Of a stretch of DNA of 64,000 nucleotides, positions 34,256-44,991 are shown in pieces. Both the position numbers and the translations under genes were made by a program. The stretch covers positions 18,628,001-18,692,000 of the forward strand of contig OV277863.1 of assembly GCA_922989275.2 (NCBI GenBank), read 5' to 3'. Source of the DNA: Gari tellinella (lineage: Eukaryota > Mollusca > Bivalvia > Cardiida > Psammobiidae). The notes under the pieces were generated by a model. The model was not told the origin of the DNA, made no database searches, and worked only from the letters and a program-made list of their open reading frames with translations. The number at the start of each line of letters is the position of its first letter. Position 1 is the first letter of the stretch.

Positions 34256-35045
34256 CTAGAATACGAAAAATTGACAAGTATAGTGGATAGCTCCATCGCA
34301 TATCCATTGCCAGTTGCACCCGGGCTCTACAAAGCATTGGTCAGAGTGACCCAGTAGTTCAACATCCGCAGCAGACGAAATTTCCGCATTCATTTCGTAA
34401 CCAAGTGGGTTGAACTGTGTGAGCAAAGAGTTGCTTGGAGAGGCAAATTTAACTTTTGACTCTGATGGCGGTAGGCTAGTGCTGCCAAGCAGGAGATGCG
34501 ACTCATTTTTCGGACCTAAGAAATCGCCCCCCAAACAGTCTTTTTCCTACCCAAAAGAATTTCATCGTAGTTTCATTATATCTCATCAAACTAGTGTCGC
34601 TACAACTGAACCAGTTCACCACATCTAAAAATAGTTGAAATGCAACATTGTCAAGAGGAAATTTCCTTTCAGATATCAGTTTTAAGAAAGTTGTAATGTC
34701 GGTATCAACATTGTGTTCCTTGAAGACTTTCAATGCATCAAGGAATGTATCATATGCTTCATCACGTGGCTTCTCATAAGACGGACACCACTCATCAAAA
34801 TTTAAGTTTATCTCAGACGAAGATGGGCTGGTGGTTGCAATATCTGGATACAAAATGGTTGATTCATCTTTATGGGTGGTTGAAACATCTAAATGAATTT
34901 TGGCCGGTCTCTTTAAAGGGGAACAGATGGAGTAGCTGCGATTAACTGGTGACAATTTTGGTCGCTTAGTAAATGGTGATCTAAAGGGTGTTAGTTTTCT
35001 GCAGTGGATGGTTCTTTTTCGATTTGAGATTGGTGTGCTTGTCAA
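34256..35045 (-). pseudogene. Unassigned transposon protein of copy B, frameshifted
   Basis: The upstream reverse-strand frame (35045-34503) starts MTSTPISNRKRTIHCRKLTP and includes TFLDALKVFKEHN and NETTMKFFWVGKRLFGGRFL. A frameshift near 34525 moves the continuation to the frame ending at 34256 (SESKVKFASPSN, NPLGYEMNAEI). The N-terminus is basic and serine/threonine-rich. No catalytic triad, zinc finger or named domain is visible, so I assign no function. A near-identical N-terminal part occurs in copy A at 31829-32173. The length is too short for a full transposase. Confidence 0.45.
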
Positions 35046-36084
35046 TGCATGTCAGTCTTCCTATGTTTACCCTTGCTCGTGACTCGAAATGCTTTTTTGA
35101 TGTCAAGAGAGTCTTGCGTTGTCTTTTAAATACATGTACACCCATCTTGAAATATAAATATGCGAGCTTAAGATAATTTGCAACAATTCACTTTATTTCA
35201 CTATCCGTTATTTAATAATTTAATAAATAAAAAAAATAAGAACAGTGTCGATTTTTAATTAAATCCTAGCTGATAAGGATCAGCAAGAAATTTCTTTTAA
35301 TAACAAATTTGCAAGCTTGAGTTTTATGCGATATATGTCTCTTTTTTAGTAATAAAAATGGTCACCAACTTTTATTCATTGAATTCGTTATTTTACAGAT
35401 ATGTTACTGTGTTCTAAAGTTTGACCCCAAACAAACCAACGTCTTTTTCGAAGAAGACGTAATTTGCACATTTGCTCATACTACTTGAAATGTGTTCATT
35501 GGCTCCCTTTTGGCATATTGGCTCCCTCTCTTTAACGCAGGCTCCATCTCAATCGATAAATTCGCGAGTATGACGGGCATATAATGATTTGTTAACGTAA
35601 TATGATTAAAAATCAAACACGTATCTATCAAGCAATAACGTTCTATGCTTAAAGTAATGAAATTCGGAATAAAACATTGATCAGAGGTGTTTTTTGTCTA
35701 CTTTCATTTTCGATCGGGTAATTCTCTAAACTTTGGTTCAATGTAACGGTTACAAACAGAATTGTTTTACAAATCAATATACACAGACTTAAGGTATGAT
35801 CAATTCCATGTGGAATAACGAAGCCCGATTTTTAGAAAAACACTTAATGACTTATATAGAGGAAGAAACATGTGCACGATGCATCGTTTGTCTTACCTTT
35901 CGTGGCCATTTCCTGTCTTTGGATGCTTCTCGGAAGTGTCTTTGGCTCTTTTTTCAATACATCGCGAAAATGTGAGGGAGCCAGAGATTACAGGGCGTGT
36001 GGTTAAGCATACAAGTATGACGACCCGTTGGTAAAACTACCATATGCACATGTATGTTTGTAAACAATAAAAACCTTCTCTTTT

Positions 36085-36264
36085 CACTATCCCTCAGTTC
36101 ACTCTCCCTCTCTTCACTCTCTCTCTCTCTCTCTCCGTCTTTTTTTGCATGCAAAAATGTGTTTTGTATGCATGTAAATGATACATTTGATACATGTTCC
36201 CTCGCTCTCTCTCACTCTACCTCTCCATCTCCATTCTATATGTGTGGTCTCTCGAGGGAGTATA

Positions 36265-36295
<31 letters not shown>

Positions 36296-36310
36296 CTGTA
36301 TCTCTGTCTC
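36085..36310. repeat. Simple repeats (CTCTCT, CTGT) upstream of the thioesterase exon
   Basis: (CT)n-rich blocks and CTGTCTGTCTGTCTGTC at about 36269-36288. A similar CTGTCTCT-rich block precedes the second thioesterase copy. Confidence 0.85.
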
Positions 36311-36353
36311 GTATATATGTAAATTATACATGTGAAAGCTTTATCTCTTCAGG

Positions 36354-39300
36354 ATGAGTGAGAAACCAGAGAATATCCCAGACATCGCCAACATTCAGCC
36401 AGACAGGCTTATCAAGTACCGTGTTAGTGATGACGGCTTGGAAGCAGAGGTGTTAATGCCAGGCTTGTGGTATACAGACTTTGACAAGAAAATTGGAGGT
36501 AACGGCAGATTAACAATTTCAACGAAATTTAAAGCAAGCACAATGCAATAGAATGTAGAAAATAGAAGTATTTTGGGCAAAAAATGTATAAGAATCTGAT
36601 CTGGCTCCAAACTGTTTGCAATGGAAATAATATGTTTATGCGTAAACGCGTTTATTGGAAACGAGTAACGTCTTCTCAAAAATATCTTCAGTGAAGCTCA
36701 TATATAACAAACTCCTAGGGACCTTGAAAATTGAATCGTCTTATCCAAATTCTGTCTAATCCATATAAAATGTTGTTGACAATCGTTGTAAATATGTTTG
36801 CTTATAATGAAACTATTTGTGCACCACATTTTAAAAACAAAATTGATTAGGGAGAATGGAAAAATGAAACAGAAAACAAATATATATATATTTCATTTTA
36901 CCAAAATATAATTGAATGGTAACAAAGTAGAATTGGCTATGGAATAATACAAAATGTGCTTTTTGGAATTGAATCCATTCTCTATTTAATAGTTCGTGAA
37001 AAACCAACCTTATTATCAAATAAGTAAACTTTTTTTAATATATGAACCAATGGCATGCTAATCTTTTATGAGAAGTTATTGCTTTTACAGTATCTTAATA
37101 TCAAACAACCTGGATTAGGATCAGACATCCTGTTACTAGATATCTGATCTGGATCCAAACCCAAATATGTCCAATTTATCACTATTTCTATTTTTTTTAA
37201 AATTATATCAATGGCAAGTATATGTCGTAGGCCATATTGGAATCTAGGCAGGTCTGGAATCTGCCTAGGCCATATTAGAATCTAGTTTTTTCAGTATTTC
37301 ATACATTTAAGTTAAACGATTCTAGCATTATAATCTAGTTGTTGAAGTTATAACATACATGTTTCATAATAATTATTTTTATCACATAAAACCGACTCTG
37401 AGAGTGTTATAAAGCCATTCAATAAACTATAGTGAGTTATCTACGAGCGCTGCATGACGTCATTTCAAAATTTAGTTTGACATAGGCAGATGTGGAATAC
37501 AGTCAAAAGTGAATGGTCAATTGTTGTTATTTCTGCTAAGGTTTAAAGGAATGGTTAATTGGTATCAAAACATTACTTTTATCTACTTCTCAAACCAAGC
37601 TAGGTGCTAAATTGTCCATTATCTGTTTGAGCTGGATAGTTATGAAGTACAATCAAAGTGAAGGTGAATGGTAACTTATCAATATACTACTTTTATATCC
37701 ATCACAATCCTAACTAATTGCTTAGTTAAGGTAAATTGACTATGATTCTAATATGGTCTAGGCAGATTCTTGATCTGCCTAGCCATATTAGAATCCTACT
37801 ACGATTCTAATATTGCCTATGCAGATTCTGAATCTGCCTATGTCATATTAGAATTCCAATATGGCTAGGCCATATCAGAGTTCCAATATTGCCTAGGCAG
37901 ATCCGAAAGCTGCCTAGGCATATTCCGGATCTGCCTAGATTCCAAAATGGCCTACGACATATACATAACACCATGGTTGGGTGATGTTTATCATCAGAGG
38001 TGGTAACCAGTTAAGCAATGTTTGTTGGCACTTGTCAATCTGTGAAAATTATGGACACTTTAATTGTATTAACATTCGTTTATCAGGTAAAATCCAAAAT
38101 AAGGACGTAAAAATAATTTTGTCTTAACCAATTTTTCGCTACATTCAATTTCATCTTAAGCAGACAGGAGTCAATAGAAATAAAGACGGACGCGGTAGAG
38201 GAATTAGTTTTATTTAGTATTAAGCAGTATTTCGTCTTATCCAAGTTCGTTATAAGTGAGCTTCACTATATACAGGTTTACATCTTACTAAGAACTGGAC
38301 AATAATATAAAGAACGTATGTGCTAAAAAAGTAGTTTTACAATTGAAATATCTACCTCTGCCACAATTCTCAATCAGTTATATTGGACAAGACACACTGG
38401 CAAGACAGCAAGACACACTGGCATCTTGCATTTGTTATTTTTATTTATTTGATGCTTGTCGCCGTGAGTTGTCTGGAAATAATAAGCTCAACTCATTGAT
38501 CCCTAGTGGCATGTGTATACATATAGAGTACACATGTCCTATGTAAACATTGTAGACCCAGATCAGGCGACACCTACATGTGCCTTCTGGTCAGTGTCTG
38601 TCCTGTTTGACAGTTTGCAATTTATTGCAGAACCACATTTAAATTATCGTAAGTGAACTAGATTTTATTTTTAAACTAGAATTGTCATTTACAAGTTTCA
38701 AAAATATATATTGTAACTCTTAATACGCTATCGTATATCGAAAACGGTCCGAAAATGCAGATAGGTTCTGTAGGAGGAGATGCTTGGAAGGTTTAATTTA
38801 TTCCCACTTTTCTGTTACTCTGTTAACTTGTTCAAACTATTACCTTTCAGGATATCCCCACCACCTCGGGTGGAGGCATTATAAGAATCACCTGGCCGTC
38901 CGTCGCTCCGTCAGACGTCGGTCTTTTTATTGCTCCGTTATTAGTGATATTGTCTTCAAATTTGGTACACATTATCAGTGTTCTTTTGGGAAGAATCTTC
39001 TCTAAATCTTATATCTCTTGCAAAACCATTTACAGAGTTATGTCCCTTTTAAACTTGAAATTATATTCCTTAACGCGGACATTTTCTTTGGACTTTTCAT
39101 TTTATTGAAAAATACTAATGATATTGTTTTTACATTTGGTACACATTATCAGCATGATGTTGGAATACCCTTTTTAATATTTCATAACTCTTACAAAAGA
39201 ATTATGCCCCTTTTTAACTTGATTTTTGGGACATGCCATTTTCTTCAAAACTTGTTAGGCTGTTTTAACAAACTTGAAACACATTATTGGTGGTTTGTTG

Positions 39301-40496
39301 GGACACTCTTCTCTGAGTTTCATAACTCCTACACACTTGACATAATTATGTCCATTTTCAACTGGAATTTGTCTAGAATTTGGACATGCCACTTTCTTGA
39401 ATTGTAGAAATTGTCCATAACATTTACACTTTTTACTGTTTTAAATGATCTAGATGCTTGGGGTCGCATAATAGAAATTCACAAATTTGTTGAAAGCTCT
39501 TTTCGGCATAACTTCAAACTTGTATTTATTGACCAGCTACAGTCATGACAGTGCTAGTCACATATTAAGTGACTGTTATACACAGGATTTACTGTATTTG
39601 TATTCTGTTTGCACATATACTTATGACATTATGTGGGGGTTGTGACAAGGCGGTTTGAGATGGGGGTATCACTCACATTTAGTGATAGTTCTAGTTTATT
39701 TTCAGGGAAGATGTCAAATTGGTCAATTTTGAAATTCCATGAGAGTATATTTCGGGTTGGTCTGTTGCATGGACTCACACAGTATGACACCTTGTGCAAT
39801 GGAACAAACTATGCAATGTTTGTAGCAGGGGCATCGTACGAACTCTCAGAGAAATTCCATGATATACGATACCAGACACACTTTGGACATCTTTTTCAAA
39901 CCAGAGCCAGAATTTGGTTTTCAACACTCGGCAAAACATCCATCTGCTTAACGGTTGAACTTTATGATACCAATAACGAGCTTTTGTCAAGGAATGTATC
40001 AAAACTTGTATATGTTGACCGAACAACTAGGAAACCTGTGCAGTGGCCGTTGTTTATATCAGACATTTATAAGAAATCCACCAAAATGTTACGTCAGTGT
40101 AATGTAAAAAAGGTTAATCACCCAGGTATTCCTAAAAGCTCATTTCAATTAAGTACAAAGGTGTTACACAGTGACTGTGATGCTAATATGCATACTAATC
40201 AGGTTAACTATATAAGGTGGTGTTCAGATGCTGCAGCAGAAGCAACCAAGAAAGGCTACTTTAGACACCTTAGAAGGCATGTAGAGTTATACCCCCTGAA
40301 ATACATAGAAAATCACTTTCATGGGGAGACATTGGCTAATGATGAGGTGGTTGTTAATGTATGGGAAGATGAAGAGGACCCTAAATGCCTTTGGTCAACA
40401 GTTAGTTGTAAAGGTAAAGTCATTTATCACACAAAGATGGCGTACTATGTCGGTACCCCGGCCACTGTGGCACCCCATCTCGAATCAAAGTTATAA
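36354..40496 (+). CDS. Double hotdog-fold acyl thioesterase-like protein, copy 1 (two coding exons)
   Basis: Exon 36354-36498 follows an acceptor (TATCTCTTCAG) and ends at GTAACG. Exon 39706-40496 follows TTTATTTTCAG. Joined in phase they encode 311 aa with no stops. The C-terminal half carries LHSDCDANMHTNQVNYIRW (about residues 203-221), the Asp/Asn/His pattern of hotdog-fold (4HBT, acyl-ACP thioesterase-like) enzymes. The N-terminal half has MPGLWYTDFDKKIGG and a helix like that of a first hotdog unit (LKFHESIFRVGLL). Such enzymes hydrolyse acyl-CoA or acyl-ACP thioesters; the substrate here is unknown. The splice acceptor just before the ATG implies an upstream 5' UTR exon. The 3.2-kb intron holds a family C fragment, a foldback-like element and low-copy repeats. 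A dead paralogue lies 16.5 kb downstream. Confidence 0.82.
36500..36682. mobile_element. Family C MITE fragment in the thioesterase intron
   Basis: ATCTGATCTGGCTCCAAACT, then GTTTGCAATGGAAATAATAT and AACGCGTTTATTGG, ending GTAACGTCTTCTC. Only the right half of a family C copy is clear. Confidence 0.65.
37219..37963. mobile_element. Foldback-like element with arrayed palindromic ends
   Basis: TATATGTCGTAGGCCATATT at the left faces AAATGGCCTACGACATATA at the right. Close to the left end, and in a longer array at 37750-37960, the unit ATATTAGAATC plus CTAGGCAGATTC/GAATCTGCCTAG repeats; each unit is itself palindromic. The roughly 430-bp centre is AT-rich and non-coding. It lies in the thioesterase intron and is absent from copy 2. 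Confidence 0.75.
38541..38625. repeat. Degenerate MITE core
   Basis: AAACATTGTAGACCCAGATC faces the region ending TGGTCAGTGTCTGTCCTGTT. Resembles family B cores. Confidence 0.45.
38850..39410. repeat. Degenerate repeats with TTTGGTACACATTATCAG
   Basis: The phrase TTTGGTACACATTATCAG (or AAACACATTATTGG) recurs near 38960, 39134 and 39280, followed each time by TGTTGGGA-like and CATAACTC-like phrases. The open frames here are artefacts of the repeat. Confidence 0.5.
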
Positions 40497-40619
40497 AGAT
40501 ACTGAATTATAAAAAGTAACACCCAAGGTAAAATTTATAAATTATAGCCAGAGAGCATACACACTGTAAAGTGTAATTATTTTTTCTTTCCATCATTGGG
40601 GATTGTCTCATAATTATAC

Positions 40620-40780
40620 ATCTGTTTGGTCCCAAGTTATAAAGAGTTTGAGTTGAGTCGGAGATCGTTCTAAAGTGTTTGATTGGTAATATTTGAGCTT
40701 TCGCTCAAATCTGACCAATCAAATTCTTCAGGACAATCTCAGACTCAACTCCAACCAGTTAACCTTGGACCCTGGAGTAG
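40620..40780. mobile_element. Hairpin MITE, family G (copy 1 block)
   Basis: GTTTGAGTTGAGTCGGAGAT faces ATCTCAGACTCAACTCCAAC; in the middle TGATTGGT/ACCAATCA and TTTGAGC/GCTCAAA pair. The corresponding copy in the duplicated block is at 56850-56990. Confidence 0.75.
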
Positions 40781-41499
40781 TTCTGACGCACAACAAATAA
40801 TTACCAAAGATCGAAGGTAGACATATGTGTTGAAATTAAATATGAAATCAGTTGTTGTTGTTGTTGTTTTTGATAGTGTTTTTGTCGATTGTGTAGTTGT
40901 TGTTATTGTTGCTTTTGATGTTGCTCTTGAAGTTGATTATAATGATGTTGTGGTTGTTTTTTATGGTTCCCTTTGTAAATTTTCCAAGGAGTCCATACAA
41001 AAAGCTGACCATTCCTTGGTCACTGAAACTTCAAATGAACATTTCCAGTTTTCCAATTCAGTATTGGACTAATTTGATTATTTAGGGTTGTTTTCTATAA
41101 AATACATGTATTGCAAAGTTACAAACAAAGTGCCAAGGTTAGCTATTTTTATTCGTCCTCAGCCCTTTGTCCGTCATTGTCTGTGTGTTCGTTCGTTGTA
41201 AACAATTATCTTAAACGACATATCCTCCTAAACTACTAGATTCTGGGTTTTCAAATAGTTCCGGTCCATTGCATATCTATGTAACACAGTGGAAACTTTA
41301 GAAACAAATGGTCAGAAACCACAGTAAATGAGTCTTGAGCTAGATATTTGGCACAAAAAAACATCTACAGGTTATCTATCTGGAATGTTCAAATTATGTC
41401 CCTTGGGTAAAACTGTACAGTTGTCCCAATTATTGTGCCAATGTGGCACACACCAGAACTAAGGTTCAATATGTTGATACACGTAGCTTGGACAAGCGC

Positions 41500-41915
41500 T
41501 TATAAGGCGTTTGAGTTTAGTCTGATTTCGTTCGAAAGTCTTTCATTGGTCTGACTTGAGCCTAGGCTCAAATCTGACCAAGCAAATGCTTTAGAACGAT
41601 TCCAGACTCAATTCAAACGCTTTTTAAGCATGGACTCTGTTTGGATACCGATTAGTAAAGTAAACAGAGCTCAGTGCGTTATATGTATTTGACATGGACT
41701 TTCATAGCTTGTTTGTTCCAGTTGATGGCATAGTGGTTGTAAACGATATTATAAACGAGGTTGTATGGCATTCTTATCGAAATTTTCAAACGGTATGACT
41801 GTTAATTGGATATCATACAGGCTCCAATGTAATGTAGCGTTTGAGTTGAGTTTTTGCTCCAATCTGATCAATTAAATGTTTTAGAACGATCTTAGACTCA
41901 ACGCAAATGCTTTTG
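41500..41915. mobile_element. Two further family G hairpins
   Basis: At 41505-41635 AAGGCGTTTGAGTTTAGTCT pairs with CAGACTCAATTCAAACGCTT; a shorter copy is at 41833-41912. Counterparts are at 57705-57840 and 58040-58118. The short open frames between 40827 and 41085 come from a TTG-rich simple repeat. Confidence 0.7.
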
Positions 41916-41919
41916 TAAC

Positions 41920-42391
41920 GTCTACCGGGCCGACGGTAATTCCTGCCGGTCACCCATCCAGGTACTAACCGCACAGGACGTTGCTTAACTTCGCAACCGA
42001 GACAAACGCTTAGACAATCTGGCTATAAAAGCCGGCTTCCACAGTCAGACTGTAGAAGTGTTTATATGCCGTCCATTTCCGTCACATTTCTCCCCCTTTT
42101 CTCTTGACTTCGCCCCGAAGTCACCCTGCTCACAGGGCAGAGACAATGCGACATGGATCCGGGGATGATGGTGATGTCATCCCATATCCCACCGCTGCCA
42201 CCAAATTTGTAACGTGTACCGGGCCGACGGTAATTACTGCCGGTCACCCATCCAGGTACTAACCGCACAGGATGTTGCTTAACTTCGCAACCGAGACAAA
42301 CGCTTAGACAATCTGGCTATAAAAGCCGGCGTCCACAGTCAGACTGTAGAAGTGTTTATAACTTTGTATACCGTCCATTTCCGTCACATTT
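41920..42391 (-). ncRNA. Two tandem 5S rRNA-like units (5S-derived SINE or decayed 5S genes)
   Basis: On the reverse strand GCGAAGTTAAGCAACGTCC and TACCTGGATGGGTGACCGG match the internal promoter (A box and C box region) of 5S rRNA, and the unit ends in GGTAGAC. The 5' third does not look like 5S rRNA (AGCCGGCTTTTATAGCCAGA). The unit occurs twice, at about 41920-42045 and 42214-42340, with partly shared spacers. It is absent from the equivalent position of the duplicated block (58115), so it arrived or was lost after duplication. A 5S-derived SINE (SINE3 type) fits best; true 5S genes are less likely. Confidence 0.72.
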
Positions 42392-42782
42392 TATTACCTT
42401 AGACTTAATTGTCCGTGTCCAAAAGCGCACGTGTACTCCAGGAACACATGTCAATTACTAACATTTGTGTTACGTACCAGACGCCATCTAATTCGGATTT
42501 CATAAAACCATCAACACATCAAGACACGATCACTTTTTTTTTTAAATTTGTTGCATGTTACGCTTGTTAACCGTTCTGTTTAAACGAAGCCTTTTCTCGT
42601 TTCTTCCAACGGACAATGAAACATATCTTTAACCAGTTCCTGCTACATTTGTATATTTGCATACATATTCGGAAGTGTATTGGAAGTTTTCGATATTGAG
42701 TAAACCAGATTAATTGCACTTCTATGTGTAGTGATGCTAAACAATTTGCTGTAGATGTTGTAAAAGCCAGTCAGTGTAGATC

Positions 42783-42989
42783 TTAACCCTTTCCCGAAAA
42801 GGAGCGACGTTTAGCGCATTTTACGTATTCCTACGCTGAAGAAAACAGTTCCAATTTGTTTAGTCATGAACATGTACAATAAGAAATATTTTATAATTCC
42901 TAGCAGAAGGTAGCTTAAAGCAGACTGAAAGTAAAACCTCCTTTGATTTCTTACATTTCTTCAAAACTAGAAACAGGCTAGGGGGTTAA
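42783..42989. mobile_element. Family A MITE in duplicated block, copy 1
   Basis: TTAACCCTTTCCCGAAAAGG at the left; CTAGAAACAGGCTAGGGGGT then TAA at the right. The hairpin is reduced. The orthologous copy in block 2 is 58516-58722. Confidence 0.65.
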
Positions 42990-43308
42990 GGGTCACTTTG
43001 TCTCCGACACGGCAGCTTGTCTTGATCAACACCGTAAAAGGTGTTATGCAATAAGATTGGCTTTCTTATGGCGCGACTCATTTGTATTTGTATTATAAGC
43101 CCTTTTGATATCAAATTGGCGTACCTGTAGATGGATTTCTGATAGTTATCAGATAGAAAACTTGGCCATCGTTTAGGTTTCATAAAACATACATTTCTAT
43201 AAAAAAATGCACTTTTTGTGACATTCCTTGTTCGACTAGGGATGGCTTTGTCTGTAAGACAAATATGATGCCCCCGTCGACAAATATTTACTAAGTTCAA
43301 CCGACTAG

Positions 43309-43980
43309 TTATGTGAAACATTATAGCTGATCAAATTAACATGCACATATATGAGCAAACACTCAGCCAAGTTTGAAGGTTGTAGCTTGAATGAGTTGGT
43401 TTGACAAAGTATAACTGTATGTGGGACGGACGTACGGACGGACGGGCAGTCAGGGGTAAAGCAGTACACCCCCAACAAAAAACAACAAAATCGTCGTGGG
43501 GGCATGCAAATTATGATCATATCATTCAAATGTCAATGTCATTTAGTAGTCAAGTATGACGCAATTAGTCTTGGTCGTGTGTTTAAAACTTCATGTGATT
43601 GATATTTCATATTTGAATTATGCACTACAAGTTCAAGAAGCCTTTGATCCCAGTACAACTTGGCTCCTGTCTGGATTAAAAATATTATTAAGAGACATGC
43701 ATGAAGTCGTTCTATATTCGTGTAAGAGGTTACAAAGGCTGAATTCAACTGGCAATAACTTTTGAACGAAATGTTATCTTTACTTCATATTTGGCACATG
43801 TTCTCAAATAAAGAAGCTCTAGGGCGCGATATGTATAACTTAGGGGTTGTCAAGCAAAGGTCAAGGTCGTTCGCGGCCATGGTGACATTGACCAGGGGAC
43901 ATAAGTTTTCATAAAAAGACTTTGTTTTTTATAGCGTTTTAATAGCGTAAAATTAGACTAAGACTCGCCATTAGTTTATG
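43309..43980. other. End of duplicated block; no gene
   Basis: Up to about 43680 the sequence matches 61360-61725 (for example CAAACACTCAGCCAAGTTT, GGGGGCATGCAAATTATGAT). It contains GGACGGACGG simple repeat. Beyond 43680 no gene is seen. Confidence 0.6.
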
Positions 43981-44200
43981 TCATTTGTGCAGTGTGTTGG
44001 TTTATCATCACTTGTACGGCCTCGTTGGGCGCCAAATGTAGCCGGGCTTCCTTATAAAGAAACACTCGCCCCGATCCGGATTTGAACCCGGGTCGCCAGG
44101 TTCGCAGTCATACACTCTACCACGTCGCCATAAAAGCGCGCTTGTATAGCGAGGCCGTACATGTGATGATAAACCTGCAAACTGTGACATTTGATAGTTT
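43980..44200 (-). mobile_element. tRNA-like SINE unit within inverted ends
   Basis: The inverted ends TTTATCATCACTTGTACGGC and CCGTACATGTGATGATAAAC (right arm) enclose a reverse-strand tRNA-like unit with A-box-like TGGCGACGTGGTAGAG and a perfect B box GGTTCAAATCC (about 44090-44135). The T stem has mismatches, so it is unlikely to be a working tRNA. It is either a SINE with inverted flanks or a MITE that captured a tRNA-like piece. Confidence 0.6.
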
Positions 44201-44284
44201 TTTTTTGTGTTTTTTTTTTTTTTTTTTCAATACGACATTTTTCAAACAGGCCAGCATCAGGTGGCTTTGGTTCCATTTCTGGTT

Positions 44285-44790
44285 AGCTCACCTGGCACAA
44301 AATGTGTCAAAGTGAGCTATTGTGATCACCCGTCGGTCTTCGTCTGTCGTCAACATTTTACTTTAAACGATATTTCCTCTTAAAGTACAGGGTCAAATGT
44401 TTTAAGTTGACACTTTCCAAAATTGTATCTGGGTGATTCTATACCTATGGTTGTCATGAAAAGAACTCTCTTTTAACTCTCTTATTCTCCAAAACCAATG
44501 GTCAGATATCACTATAATGTAATTCATTTGGAATAATCATTAAGTGACACTCTACCAAACTAGCTAAAACCATGACAACTTCTTAGAAACAAAATTAAAT
44601 TTCATCAACGGGTGGGGCAGATTTTATTTATATGGCTATGTATTGAAACTTCAAACAGTTTCTTGTTTGAAAACACTGGTCGGATTTGAAAAATAATTAT
44701 ATAAATTATTCATCGGTGACCTTCTACCAGATTTCTTGAAATTATGGATAAATATGCGCCATGTGTGAATGGCTGCATTTTTCTCAGCTC
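44285..44790. repeat. AGCTCACCTGGCAC-type repeat element (left of LINE)
   Basis: TTAGCTCACCTGGCACAAAA and GTCAAAGTGAGCTATTGTG, followed by GTCGGTCTTCGTCTGTCGTC. The same kind of sequence (GGCCGCCAGTGGGTGG) continues at 49197 beyond the LINE, so the LINE appears to have inserted into it. The related complete-looking element is at 55034-56298. Confidence 0.55.
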
Positions 44791-44991
44791 TCACAGTCAT
44801 CAATATTCAAAGTGGAATTACTTTATATAAACTTCTGAAAATTGACAGTGTTGTAAATGAATATAGTTTTAAAAGAATTGTGTGATTTAATAGTGTTTTT
44901 ATAGTGAGATTTAAAAGATATTGTGGATTTAATAAATCATATTTGTGGAGTATATAGTGTTACACTGGACATATTGGATATTTAATTCAAC

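Larger units (their letters stand above)
32772..36010. mobile_element. Long-inverted-repeat DNA transposon, copy B (most complete)
   Basis: The left arm (about 32772-33300) and right arm (about 35515-36005) are inverted copies over roughly 500 bp: CACGCCCTGTAATCTCTGGC at 32791 faces GCCAGAGATTACAGGGCGTG near 35990. Inner parts include repeated GGAGCC/GGCTCC units. The interior holds a degenerate reverse-strand frame (34256-35045) and a family B MITE inside a family C fragment (33772-34055). I cannot assign the superfamily; no target duplication was resolved. Confidence 0.7.

Noticed and set aside
38784..39407. Two open frames in the thioesterase intron
   Set aside because: They run through degenerate direct repeats and have no splice-site support.
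40827..41085. Valine/leucine-rich frames after the thioesterase gene
   Set aside because: They come from a TTG/TTGTTG simple repeat that also occurs in the duplicated block on the other strand's frame track.
42062..42268. Reverse-strand open frame across the 5S-like repeats
   Set aside because: It overlaps the spacer between two 5S-like units; the RNA similarity explains the sequence.
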